Positions 46,262-54,910 of a stretch of DNA of 64,000 bases are shown here, piece after piece; the stretch's first letter is position 1, and each line of letters begins with the position of its first letter. The notes beneath the pieces are model-generated. The model had not been told where the DNA came from, did no database searches, and was given only the letters and a program-made list of their open reading frames with translations. The position numbers and the translations under genes are program-made. Origin of the DNA: Methylobacterium sp. UNC378MF (GTDB lineage Bacteria; Pseudomonadota; Alphaproteobacteria; Rhizobiales; Beijerinckiaceae); assembly GCF_900103195.1 (NCBI RefSeq), contig NZ_FMWU01000021.1, positions 1-64,000 of the forward strand, written 5' to 3'.

Positions 46262-49200
46262 TCACGCCGCCGCCGGCCGGCCCTCCGGCTCCAGGTAATC
46301 CTGCACCGGCTGCGCCGCGCCGCCGCGCATCAGCACGTAGAGGAACGGCACCAGCAGCAGGGTCGCGGGCGTCGCGAAGGCGATGCCGCCCATCACGGCC
46401 CGGGCGAGCGCCGCGTTCTGCTCGCCGCCCTCGCCGGTGCCCAGCGCCATCGGGATCAGCCCCAGAAACATCGCCGAGGCGGTCATCAGCACCGGCCGCA
46501 GCCGGGTCTCGCCGGCGGTGATCGCCGCCTCCAGGGCGCTGCAGCCCGTCGCCTCCCGGTGCTCCTTGGCGAAGGTGACGAGCAGGATCGAGTTCGCCGA
46601 GGCGATGCCCACCGACATGATCGCCCCGAAGATCGACGGGATCGAGAAAGCCGTTCCCGTGACGAACAGCGCGAAGGTGATCCCGCAGAAGGCCATCGGC
46701 AGGGCGGCGATCACCACGAACGGGTCGCCCCAGCTCTGGTAGTTCACCGCCATCAGCAGGTAGACGGCGATCAGCGCGATGCCGAGGCCGATCTCCAGCC
46801 GGAAGAAGGCTGAGCGCATGTTTTCGATCTGGCCGCGCACCACGATCTTGTCGGGTGCCTCCAGGTTCTTCTGCTCGTCCTGCACGATGGCGTCGATCTC
46901 GCGGGCCACCGAGCCGAGGTCTCGGTCCTGCACCGAGGCGAAGATGTCGAAGGTCGGCTGGATGTTGACGTGGCTGATCATGGTCTGCGTCGGCATCCGG
47001 CGGATGTCGGCGAGGCTGGAGAGCAGGGTCAGCACCCCGGGGCCGGAGCCGGAGGTCGCGGCGGCGCGCACGAACATCGGCGTGTTGCGCAGGTCGGTGA
47101 GCGAGCTGTTGCGATATTCCGGTGTCTGCACCCAGAGCTGATAGGGGATGCCGGTCTTCGGATCGGGCCAGAAATTCGGCGTCACCTGGTAGCTGCCGGA
47201 CAGCGAGATGTTCATGTTCTGCGCCACCTGCTGCTCGGTGAGCCCGAGTTCGGAGGCGAGGCGCCGGTCGACATCGACGTAGAATTGCGGGGCGTTGACG
47301 ATCTGCTGCAGGTGGACGTCGACGAGGCCCTTGGTGTGCTTCAGACGCTGGACGATGCGCTGGGCGACCTCCAGATCCCTCTCCTTGTTCCGCCCGGAGA
47401 CCTGCACGTCGATCGGCGTGAGGACGCCGAAATTCAGGATCTGGGTGATCATGTCGGCGGGCTGGAAATAGACGGTCACGTCGGGGAAGCGCTTCATCAG
47501 CACGTCGCGCAGGCGCTTCGTGTAGCCCGCCACCGGGCCGTGCCCCTCCTTGAGGCTGATGAGCATCTGCCCGTCATTGTAGGAGACGAACGAACCGTCC
47601 GAGAACGCGAAGTTGTAGTTGTTCGAGGGCAGGCCGAGATTCTGGAGGATCTGGTCGACCTCGCCCGCCGGGATCACCTCGCGGACGGTGGCCTCGACCT
47701 CGGCGAAGACCTGCCGGGCGGTCTCGATGCGCATGCCGGTGCGGGTGCGCAGATGCATGGTCATCTGGCTCGCCTCGATCTGCGGGAAATAATCCTGGCC
47801 CACGAAGACGAACAGCGCGCCGGTCATGCCGAGCACGCCGCCGACGGCCCCCAGGGTGACGATCCGGTGGCGCAGCACCGCGTGGAGCAGGCCGACATAG
47901 CCGCGGTGGAACCGCGCGAAGCCGCGCTCGAATCCGCCATGGATCCGGCCAGCGAGCCGCATCAGGGGAGCGCCGAAGAGACCGAACGCCCGGGCGATCC
48001 GCCCCCGCCGGGGCGGCTCGTGGGCATCCCGGTCCTTGGCGTGCTTCTGCCGGTATTCCGGCGCCACGATCACGTCGATCAGCAGCGGCACCAGGGTTCG
48101 CGACAGCAGGTAGGAGGTCAGCATCGCGAACACGACCGCGAGCGCCTGCGGGGTGAACAGGTACTTTGGCGTGTCGGTGAGCGCGAACACCGCCGTGAAC
48201 GCCGCGCAGATCGCCAGCGTCGAGATCAAAGCCGGCTTGGCGATGCCGGCGGCGCCGTGGACCACGCTCTCCCGGAACTTCTCGCCCTCCTCGAACAGGC
48301 GGTAGGTGTTCTCGATCGCCACCGTGGCGTCGTCCACCAAGATGCCGACCGCGAGCGCGAGGCCGCCCAGCGTCATCACGTTGATGGTCTCGCCGAGCGC
48401 CGCCAGCACGGCCAGCGAGGTCATGACGCAGAGCGGGATCGAGATCAGCACGATGATCGTCGAGCGCCAGGAGCCGAGGAACAGCAGGATGGCCAGCCCC
48501 GTCAGGGCCGCCGCGGTCAGCGCCTCGTGCAGCACGCCCTCGATGGCGTTCGACACGAAGACCGACTGGTCGAAGAGCGGCTTGATCGACAGGCCCTCGG
48601 GCGCGGCGGCGCGGATCGTCGGCATCGCCGCCTTGACGTTGTTCACGACGTTCAGCGTCGAAGCGTTGCCGTTCTTGATGATCTGCATCAGCACGGCCTG
48701 CTGGCCGTCGGCGCTGACCACATTGACCTGCGGCGGCCCGCCGTCGCGGACATAGGCGACGTCGCGCACCAGCACGGGCTGGCCGGCCACCACCTTGATC
48801 GGCGCGAGGTTCAGGGTCTCGATTGAGGGGGGGGTGGCGTTGAGCTGGACCGGGTATTGCTGCTCGCCGATCTTGGCGAGGCCGGACGGCACCGTCAGGT
48901 TCTGGGCCGTCATGGCGTTGGTCACGTCCAGCGGCGTCAGGCCCAGCGCCTGCAGGGCGTTGAGGTCGAGATCGACCATGATCTGCCGGGGTGCGCCGCC
49001 GAAGGGCGACGGCAGGGTCGAGCCCGGGACCTGGGCGAGGGTCTGGCGGATCCGGTACTGGGCGTAGTCGTAGACCTCGTTGAGGCTCTGCTTGGCCGAG
49101 GTCAAAGCGAGTTGGATCACCGGCACCGAGGAGGCGGAGTAGCGCACGATCACCGGCGGCTGCGTGCCGGTGGGCATCACGGCGCGGATCGAATTGGTCG

Positions 49201-49534
49201 AGGACACCACCTGGGCGATGGCGAGATCCAGGCTGACCGAGGGGTCGAAGTAGATCCGCTGCACCGCCGTGCCCTGGAGCGTCGTCGACTCCATGCGGCG
49301 GATGTTGTTGACGTTGTTGGAGATGCCGTACTCGGCGTAGGTCGTGATGCGCTGTTCCATCTCCGGCGCCGACAGGCCGGTATAGGTCCAGACCACGACG
49401 ACGACCGGGATGTCGACGACCGGCAGCACGTCCTTGGGCGTGACGAGGATCGCGCCGACGCCGCCGAGCATCATCAGCACGGCGAGCACGTAGGTCGTGA
49501 TCCGGAACTTGAGCGCGTAGAGGACGAGGCCCAT
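46262..49534 (-). CDS. RND-family efflux pump, inner-membrane permease
   Basis: 1090 residues with the 12-TM RND layout: TM1 FRITTYVLAVLMMLGGVGAIL, a large periplasmic loop, the TM4 proton-relay region GILVDDATVAIENTYRLFEEG, a repeat of the halves after ~residue 560, and a C-terminal TM cluster (GTAFSIPSIFGAIMSVGIASA). The family exports drugs, solvents or lipids using the proton gradient with a periplasmic adaptor and an outer-membrane channel. Neither partner gene is next to it here: upstream lie a noncoding stretch and a TerB-like gene, downstream the convergent cynS. The substrate is unknown. Confidence 0.9.
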   Translation of the reverse strand: MGLVLYALKFRITTYVLAVLMMLGGVGAILVTPKDVLPVVDIPVVVVVWTYTGLSAPEMEQRITTYAEYGISNNVNNIRRMESTTLQGTAVQRIYFDPSVSLDLAIAQVVSSTNSIRAVMPTGTQPPVIVRYSASSVPVIQLALTSAKQSLNEVYDYAQYRIRQTLAQVPGSTLPSPFGGAPRQIMVDLDLNALQALGLTPLDVTNAMTAQNLTVPSGLAKIGEQQYPVQLNATPPSIETLNLAPIKVVAGQPVLVRDVAYVRDGGPPQVNVVSADGQQAVLMQIIKNGNASTLNVVNNVKAAMPTIRAAAPEGLSIKPLFDQSVFVSNAIEGVLHEALTAAALTGLAILLFLGSWRSTIIVLISIPLCVMTSLAVLAALGETINVMTLGGLALAVGILVDDATVAIENTYRLFEEGEKFRESVVHGAAGIAKPALISTLAICAAFTAVFALTDTPKYLFTPQALAVVFAMLTSYLLSRTLVPLLIDVIVAPEYRQKHAKDRDAHEPPRRGRIARAFGLFGAPLMRLAGRIHGGFERGFARFHRGYVGLLHAVLRHRIVTLGAVGGVLGMTGALFVFVGQDYFPQIEASQMTMHLRTRTGMRIETARQVFAEVEATVREVIPAGEVDQILQNLGLPSNNYNFAFSDGSFVSYNDGQMLISLKEGHGPVAGYTKRLRDVLMKRFPDVTVYFQPADMITQILNFGVLTPIDVQVSGRNKERDLEVAQRIVQRLKHTKGLVDVHLQQIVNAPQFYVDVDRRLASELGLTEQQVAQNMNISLSGSYQVTPNFWPDPKTGIPYQLWVQTPEYRNSSLTDLRNTPMFVRAAATSGSGPGVLTLLSSLADIRRMPTQTMISHVNIQPTFDIFASVQDRDLGSVAREIDAIVQDEQKNLEAPDKIVVRGQIENMRSAFFRLEIGLGIALIAVYLLMAVNYQSWGDPFVVIAALPMAFCGITFALFVTGTAFSIPSIFGAIMSVGIASANSILLVTFAKEHREATGCSALEAAITAGETRLRPVLMTASAMFLGLIPMALGTGEGGEQNAALARAVMGGIAFATPATLLLVPFLYVLMRGGAAQPVQDYLEPEGRPAAA

Positions 49535-49856
49535 GCGGTCTCCGCCGTCCGGCCCCGGGCCGGCAACTCCGCGTTGTCTACCGGCTCACCGGCTAAACCC
49601 GGACTGTTTCGCTATCACGTCCGGTCAGGCAAGGGACGGGCCGCGTCGCCGCAGGTTTGCGGTGGCGACCCTTTCATGCACCACATCCCACCCGCGCCCT
49701 CAACCTGAGGGGCCCGCGTCAGCGGGCCTCGAAGGAGGGCTCCAGGGATCGCGACGCTGCCTGGAGGGCTCCTTCGACGCTTCCGCTGCGCTCCGGCACC
49801 TCGGGATGAGGGGGCGGCCCGGAAAAAGGAGGCGCCGGGCCGGCGCGCCCGCCGGA
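49535..49856. other. 322-bp intergenic region with REP-like palindromes
   Basis: No gene. It contains a short hairpin GGCCCGC/GCGGGCC (49711-49728) followed by an imperfect 18-bp inverted repeat (49729-49746 with 49760-49777, 16 of 18 matching), an arrangement like the dispersed intergenic palindromes common in high-GC alphaproteobacteria. Confidence 0.55.
49711..49777. repeat. REP-like composite palindrome
   Basis: Adjacent hairpin (49711-49728) and longer inverted repeat with arms 49729-49746 and 49760-49777. Position between genes and symmetry suggest a dispersed repeat element or transcription attenuator. Confidence 0.5.
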
Positions 49857-50291
49857 TCAGCGCAGCAGGGCGGACTTGTCGACCTGCAGCGCGGCGGCGA
49901 TCTCGTCGAGCGCCTTGTGCTCGACCGCGCTGATCCCGTCGATATCGGCCACGTCCGCGCCGATCAGGAACACGTCCTGGCGCTGCTCGATCGGCCGTTC
50001 GGCGATGGATCCGACCTGGCGCAGGTTCTCCAGCCGCCCGGCCCGGGTCTTGGCCCGAGCGATCGCCTCGTAGAGTTCCTGCTCGACGCGCAGCGTGTCG
50101 TAGGACTTCTCGAGAATCGGGTTGGCGCGGATGCCGCTGATCGCCGATTCGATCTCCTCCTCGCCCACATCCCCGTCCGCCACGATGACGTTGGCCGCGG
50201 ACGAGACCGCAGCCTGCAGGAAGACCGCGTCGCCCGCATACGACATGATCGTGCGGCCGAACCGAAGGATGGCGTCCTGGAAAATGCTCAT
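49857..50291 (-). CDS. TerB-like protein
   Basis: A 144-residue acidic, helical protein matching the TerB (tellurite-resistance) fold: AVSSAANVIVADGDVGEEEIESA, with the acidic metal-site pair of the first helix hairpin, and a second acidic DVADIDGISAVEHKALDEIA. TerB domains bind divalent metal and occur in stress and phage-response modules. Here it stands alone without other ter genes, so the function is unassigned. Confidence 0.8.
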   Translation of the reverse strand: MSIFQDAILRFGRTIMSYAGDAVFLQAAVSSAANVIVADGDVGEEEIESAISGIRANPILEKSYDTLRVEQELYEAIARAKTRAGRLENLRQVGSIAERPIEQRQDVFLIGADVADIDGISAVEHKALDEIAAALQVDKSALLR

Positions 50292-50375
50292 GCCGACCTC
50301 CCGTTAAGCCCAAGATGGCGGATATTGTGGCCACCGAGTCAAGATGCGGCCGAGCTTGCGCCGGGGATGCCGCCT

Positions 50376-50576
50376 TCAAGTGGCCGGCTCGTGGCCCGGC
50401 CAGTCCCGTCCGAGATGGGCGGCCACGCGGGCCGGATCGTCGCCGACGGCCGCCACGGCGGCCTCGACCTGCTCCACCGGGACCATGAATCGGCGCGCCC
50501 AGTAGGCCCGCTCCCAGGCATGGGCGGTGTTGACGGCTTTTGGCTCAGGGGGATCCTGTACGCTGTCTTCGGTCAT
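50376..50576 (-). CDS. Small DUF3606-like protein
   Basis: A 66-residue protein: EPKAVNTAHAWERAYWARRF, then MVPVEQVEAAVAAVGDDPAR and VAAHLGRDW, matching the small DUF3606 proteins common in Methylobacterium and rhizobia. Function unknown. It starts within a region of decayed toxin-antitoxin and ybdD copies. Confidence 0.65.
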   Translation of the reverse strand: MTEDSVQDPPEPKAVNTAHAWERAYWARRFMVPVEQVEAAVAAVGDDPARVAAHLGRDWPGHEPAT

Positions 50577-50649
50577 CGGCCTTCCGCATCTGGCGAGGGC
50601 TGGGCGGCCCTCCGGCGTGGAGAACGCCGGCCGGGCCGGATCGGGTCCA

Positions 50650-50755
50650 GATCAGCGGCAGCGGGACCTGGACAGGTGCGGATTCGCAGCGGGCGTTCTC
50701 GCGGTTGCGGAGAAACGCCGCCTCCACCGGTGCCCTGTCGGGATGGGGATGGCCT
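50650..50755 (-). pseudogene. Partial duplicate of ybdD C-terminus
   Basis: The minus-strand frame reads HPDRAPVEAAFLRNRENARCES, a close match to the segment HPDQAPMTEVEFFRNRENAR of the intact ybdD at 51266-51487. The N-terminal half and the terminal FRCC are missing. Confidence 0.55.
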
Positions 50756-50766
50756 GGCCTCGGTTC

Positions 50767-51170
50767 TCACCCGGCATCGAGAGTCCGGGCAGCAGCCCGG
50801 AGGGCGCCGTTCATGCGGCCCCGCCAGCCCCGACCGGTGGCCTTGAATGCCGCGACGGTCTCGGCACCGAGGCGCAGACTCACGAGCTGCCTGGTCGGCG
50901 GCTATTGTGGTCCACGGGAGCGGCACACGGTGGCCGCCAGCTCAGGAACGGCCGCGGCGCAGGCGCGCGGCCCGCGCCTGCGCCGCGGTGAGCTCGGGAT
51001 TGTCCGGATCGTCCGTGATGTCGCCCGGATCCGAGCCTCCTCCGCGTCCGTGATCGGTGTCGGGTCGCGCTTAGGCATTCTCGAACAGCAGGCGGTCGCG
51101 CATCCGCGAAGTCGAGGCCGTGCTTGGTGGGATCGCTCTCCCGCTTCGGCTCGTCCCGCACCAGAGGCAT
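50767..51170 (-). pseudogene. Broken brnT-brnA toxin-antitoxin locus
   Basis: A BrnT-like start (MPLVRDEPKRESDPTKHGLD, from ATG 51170) breaks off after ~25 codons. A BrnA-like antitoxin start follows at 51078 (MPKRDPTPITDAEEARI), then continues in another frame (DDPDNPELTAAQARA), and its C-terminal DNA-binding part appears at 50767-50890 (QLVSLRLGAETVAAF, then RGWRGRMNGALRAA) ending in TGA. Several frameshifts and a deletion of the toxin core make the pair non-functional. Confidence 0.65.
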
Positions 51171-51265
51171 GCCCGACGGTACGATCCGGCCCGCAATCGC
51201 TCGATCAGATCGTAGATACGATTTGCAAATCCCGACCGGAGGAACCCGGTCCGTCGGCCCGCTGC

Positions 51266-51487
51266 TCAGCAGCAGCGGAAGCCCGACGTGTTGCCGACTC
51301 CGAAGCGGGCGTTCTCCCGGTTGCGGAAGAACTCCACCTCGGTCATCGGCGCCTGGTCGGGATGGGTGCGGCGGACATGCTCGGCATAGGCCGCGTAGTC
51401 CCCCTGCCCGACCATCAGCCGGGCGCCGTCGCAGACGCATTTGGACAACGTCCGGATCCGCTCCCGCAGGTTCGACGACTGCAGCAT
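51266..51487 (-). CDS. YbdD/YjiX-family protein, CstA partner
   Basis: A 73-residue protein ending in the conserved FRCC: CVCDGARLMVGQGDYAAYAE and MTEVEFFRNRENARFG are family signatures. In enterobacteria such small proteins act with CstA/YjiY pyruvate or peptide transporters. ATG 51487 is 8 bases after the cstA stop, so the two form an operon. Confidence 0.85.
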   Translation of the reverse strand: MLQSSNLRERIRTLSKCVCDGARLMVGQGDYAAYAEHVRRTHPDQAPMTEVEFFRNRENARFGVGNTSGFRCC

Positions 51488-51495
51488 GGCGCGCC

Positions 51496-53556
51496 CTACT
51501 CCGCCGGGACCATGCGGGGCTCGGTTTCCAGCGCGGTCCAGCGGTCCGCGCGCCACGCCTTCAGGCAGGCGGCGATTCCGAAGCCCGCGATGGCGACGAC
51601 GAGGCCGATGAACAGGGCCGCCAGCACCGCGTCGATCCGGTCGTTGAGGATGATCTGGCTCATCTGGTCGGCGTTCTTGGCGGGCGCCAGGATCTTGCCC
51701 TCGGCGGCAGCCGTTGCGTAGCGCTCGGCATGGGCCAGGAAGCCGATCTTCGGATCGGCCGAGAAGATCTTCTGCCAGCCGGCCGTGAGGGTGCACAGGC
51801 ACAGCCACGCGGTCGGGATGATGGTCACGAACGCGTAGCGCTCGCGCTTCATCTTGAAGATCACCACCGTGCAGAGCGTGAGCGCCACCGCGGCCAGCAT
51901 CTGGTTCGAGATGCCGAAGAGCGGCCACAGGGTGTTGATGCCGCCCAGCGGGTCGGTCACGCCCTGGTAGAGGAAGTAGCCCCAGGCCCCTACCGAGATG
52001 GCGGTCGCCGCGATGCTCGGCCCCCAGGCGGTCGTGTTCTTGAAGGCCGGCACGGCGAGCCCGACGAGATCCTGCACCATGAAGCGGCAGGCGCGGGTCC
52101 CAGCATCCACCGCCGTGAGGATGAACAGCGCCTCGAACAGGATCGCGAAGTGGTACCAGAAGGCCATCATCGTCTTGCCGCCGATGGCCGACGAGATGAT
52201 GTGGGCCATGCCGACCGCCAGTGTCGGCGCGCCGCCCGCCCGAGAGATGATCGTGTGCTCGCCGACATCCGCGGCGGTCTGGGTGATCACCTCCGGAGTG
52301 GTGGCGAAGCCGAGCTTCGTCACCGCGGCGGCCGCGGTCTCGGGCGTCGTGCCGACCAGCGCGGCGGGCGAGTTCATGGTGAAGTAGACGCCGGGGTCGA
52401 TCACGCAGGCCGAGACCAGCGCCATGATCGCCACGAAGGATTCCATCAGCATGCCGCCGTAGCCGATGAAGCGGGCATCCGCCTCGCTGGCGATGAGCTT
52501 CGGGGTGGTGCCCGACGAGATCAGCGCATGGAAGCCCGAGACCGAACCGCACGCGATGGTGATGAACAGGAACGGGAACAGGCTGCCCGCCCAGACCGGG
52601 CCGGTGCCGTCCACGAACTTGGTGATCGCCGGCATCTGCATGTGCGGCGCCACGAAGGCGATGCCGAGCGCGAGACCCACGATGGTCCCGATCTTGAGGA
52701 AGGTCGACAGGTAGTCGCGCGGGGCGAGGAGCAGCCAGACCGGCAGGATCGAGGCCACGAAGCCGTAGCCGATCAGCATCCAGCAGAGCTGCGGGCCCGT
52801 GAAGGTGAAGGCCGGACCCCAGACCGGGCTCGACGCCACCGAGCCGCCGGCGACGATCGCCAGCATCAGCAGGACGAAGCCGAGGATCGAGACCTCGCCG
52901 ATCTTACCGGGGCGGATGTAGCGCGCGTACACACCCATCAGCATGGCGATCGGGATCGTCGACATCACCGTGAAGGTGCCCCAGGGACTCTCGGCGAGCG
53001 CCTTGACGACGATGAGGGCCAGCACGGCCAGCAGGATCACCATGATCAGGAAGGTGCCGAACAGGGCGATGATGCCGGGAATCGTGCCGAGCTCGGCCCG
53101 GATCAGCTCGCCGAGCGAGCGCCCATCGCGGCGCATCGACACGAACAGGACCATGAAATCCTGCACGGCGCCGGCGAGCACCACGCCGGCCAGGATCCAG
53201 AGCATGCCGGGCAGGTAGCCCATCTGGGCGGCGAGCACCGGGCCGACCAGGGGGCCGGCCCCCGCGATCGCCGCGAAGTGGTGGCCGAACAGGACGCCGC
53301 GGTTGGTGGGGACGTAGTCGAGCCCGTCATTGTGGCGCACCGCCGGCGTCACGCGCTTCGGGTCGAGGCGCATCACCTTGTCGGCGATGAACTTGGCATA
53401 GTAGCGGTAGGCGATGAGGTAGACGCAGACCGCCGCGACCACGATCCAGAGGGCGTTGATCGTCTCGCCGCGCTGGCTCGCCACGATCGCCAGAGCCGCG
53501 GCCCCGAGCGCCCCTACGAGGGCCCACGGCCCATGCCTGCCGATCGCCGAACCCAT
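51496..53556 (-). CDS. cstA: Carbon starvation protein CstA, pyruvate/peptide transporter
   Basis: A 686-residue integral membrane protein with ~16 hydrophobic segments. The N-terminal conserved block includes YYAKFIADKVMRLDPKRVTP, then VPTNRGVLFGHHFAAIAGAG and PLVGPVLAAQMGYLPGMLWI, the CstA signature. It imports pyruvate and possibly peptides when carbon is short. It is followed by ybdD in the same operon. Confidence 0.93.
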   Translation of the reverse strand: MGSAIGRHGPWALVGALGAAALAIVASQRGETINALWIVVAAVCVYLIAYRYYAKFIADKVMRLDPKRVTPAVRHNDGLDYVPTNRGVLFGHHFAAIAGAGPLVGPVLAAQMGYLPGMLWILAGVVLAGAVQDFMVLFVSMRRDGRSLGELIRAELGTIPGIIALFGTFLIMVILLAVLALIVVKALAESPWGTFTVMSTIPIAMLMGVYARYIRPGKIGEVSILGFVLLMLAIVAGGSVASSPVWGPAFTFTGPQLCWMLIGYGFVASILPVWLLLAPRDYLSTFLKIGTIVGLALGIAFVAPHMQMPAITKFVDGTGPVWAGSLFPFLFITIACGSVSGFHALISSGTTPKLIASEADARFIGYGGMLMESFVAIMALVSACVIDPGVYFTMNSPAALVGTTPETAAAAVTKLGFATTPEVITQTAADVGEHTIISRAGGAPTLAVGMAHIISSAIGGKTMMAFWYHFAILFEALFILTAVDAGTRACRFMVQDLVGLAVPAFKNTTAWGPSIAATAISVGAWGYFLYQGVTDPLGGINTLWPLFGISNQMLAAVALTLCTVVIFKMKRERYAFVTIIPTAWLCLCTLTAGWQKIFSADPKIGFLAHAERYATAAAEGKILAPAKNADQMSQIILNDRIDAVLAALFIGLVVAIAGFGIAACLKAWRADRWTALETEPRMVPAE

Positions 53557-53841
53557 GTTCCACTCCCTGACCGACTGCCTCGCGCGCGGCGCCCCGGAGG
53601 AGGCCGGCTGGGACTCGCGGGTCCCGGGCTACACGGGCGGTTTATCCTCTTCGTCCGCCGTTGACGCAAGCGATCCGAGCTGTGATGCAGCTTTGGCGGC
53701 GGCACGACGTCCAATCTGTCAGGTCGGGTCTTCGGCACGGCTCCGATCACCTTCACGAACCGGCGGCCGGGTCCCGTCGCCGCCTGCCGTGAGCGAAGGA
53801 AGGGCGCCGGCACGATCCGGCCCTGCGAGGAGCGGACAACC

Positions 53842-54711
53842 ATGGCGAAGGTCGCATTCCTGGGTCTCGGCGTGATGGGCGGGCCGATGGCCGGCCACCT
53901 CGCCAAGAAGGGTGGCCACGACGTTACCGTCTACAACCGTACGACGCCGAAGGCCGAGGCCTGGGTGAAGACCTATGGCGGCGCGTTCGCCCCCACCCCC
54001 CGGCAGGCCGCCGAGGGTGCCGAGATCGTGTTCGCCTGCGTGGGCAACGACGACGACCTGCGCAGCGTCGTGCTGGGCGCGGATGGGGCGCTCGCCGGCA
54101 TGAAACCCGGCGCGATCTTCGTCGATCACACCACGGCCTCCGCCGAGGTCGCCCGGGAGCTCGCCGCGGCCGCCGAGGCCAAGGGGCTCGGCTTCATCGA
54201 TGCCCCGGTCTCCGGCGGCCAGGCGGGCGCCGAGAACGGCGTGCTCACCGTGATGTGCGGCGGCGACGCGGCGACCTACGCCAAGGTCGAGGGCGCGATC
54301 GGATCCTTCGCCCGGGCCTGCCGGCTGATGGGCCCGGCGGGGGCCGGCCAGCTCACCAAGATGGTCAACCAGATCTGCATCGCCGGCCTCGTCCAGGGCC
54401 TGTCGGAGGGCGTCCACTTCGCCAAGCGGGCCGGCCTCGACGTCGAGGCGGTGCTCGACGTGATCTCCAAGGGGGCCGCCGGCTCCTGGCAGATGGAGAA
54501 CCGCGGCAAGACCATGAACGCGGGCAAGTTCGACTTCGGCTTCGCGGTCGACTGGATGCGCAAGGATCTGGGTATCCTGCTGGACGAGGCCCGCCGCAAC
54601 GGCGCCAAGCTGCCGGTCTCGGCCCTCGTTGACCAGTTCTACGCCGAGGTGCAGGCCATGGGCGGCAACCGCTGGGACACGTCGAGCCTCGTGGCGCGGC
54701 TGGAGCGCTGA
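53842..54711 (+). CDS. 3-hydroxyisobutyrate dehydrogenase-family NAD(P)-dependent oxidoreductase
   Basis: A 289-residue beta-hydroxyacid dehydrogenase. VAFLGLGVMGGPMAGHLAKK is the N-terminal dinucleotide fold, FIDAPVSGGQAGAENG the substrate loop, and GAGQLTKMVNQICIAG contains the catalytic Lys. The family includes 3-hydroxyisobutyrate, tartronate-semialdehyde and succinic-semialdehyde (GLYR) reductases. GDFGFAVDWMRKDLGI-type C-terminal residues do not settle which. GGAGCGGACAACC precedes the start. Confidence 0.87.
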   Translation: MAKVAFLGLGVMGGPMAGHLAKKGGHDVTVYNRTTPKAEAWVKTYGGAFAPTPRQAAEGAEIVFACVGNDDDLRSVVLGADGALAGMKPGAIFVDHTTASAEVARELAAAAEAKGLGFIDAPVSGGQAGAENGVLTVMCGGDAATYAKVEGAIGSFARACRLMGPAGAGQLTKMVNQICIAGLVQGLSEGVHFAKRAGLDVEAVLDVISKGAAGSWQMENRGKTMNAGKFDFGFAVDWMRKDLGILLDEARRNGAKLPVSALVDQFYAEVQAMGGNRWDTSSLVARLER

Positions 54712-54780
54712 CACCTTCGGCCCTCACCCTGGACTGAATGACAGCGTGAGACGCGACAGGCTCCCTGTCCCTCTGCCGAC

Positions 54781-54840
54781 GGATCTCGGGCCTGCCCGAG
54801 ATCCGCACCGGTGCGACCAAGTCGGGCAAGCCCGACTTGG
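54781..54840. terminator. Two tandem 11-bp perfect hairpins between convergent genes
   Basis: GGATCTCGGGC-CT-GCCCGAGATCC (54781-54804) and CCAAGTCGGGC-AA-GCCCGACTTGG (54817-54840). Both share the CGGG core and the two-base loop. They lie between the convergent dehydrogenase and miaA genes, without T tracts, and may terminate both or be dispersed palindromes. Confidence 0.55.
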
Positions 54841-54910
54841 TTGGAGAGCGGACCCGCGCCGATGATGGCAACGGGCAAGCCTCCTGCGCTCAGCGGATGG
54901 GCCGAACTCA

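Noticed and set aside
46970..48826. Large plus-strand open frame (618 codons) inside the RND gene
   Set aside because: It is antisense to a strongly conserved RND protein; the composition (His/Gly/Arg/Asp) is typical of a GC-driven shadow.
49711..49777. CRISPR-like repeats
   Set aside because: Only one palindromic unit pair, no regularly spaced direct repeats with unique spacers; no cas genes anywhere in the window.
51124..53664. 846-codon plus-strand frame opposite cstA
   Set aside because: A shadow of the conserved membrane protein CstA; Arg/His/Asp-rich with no family signature.
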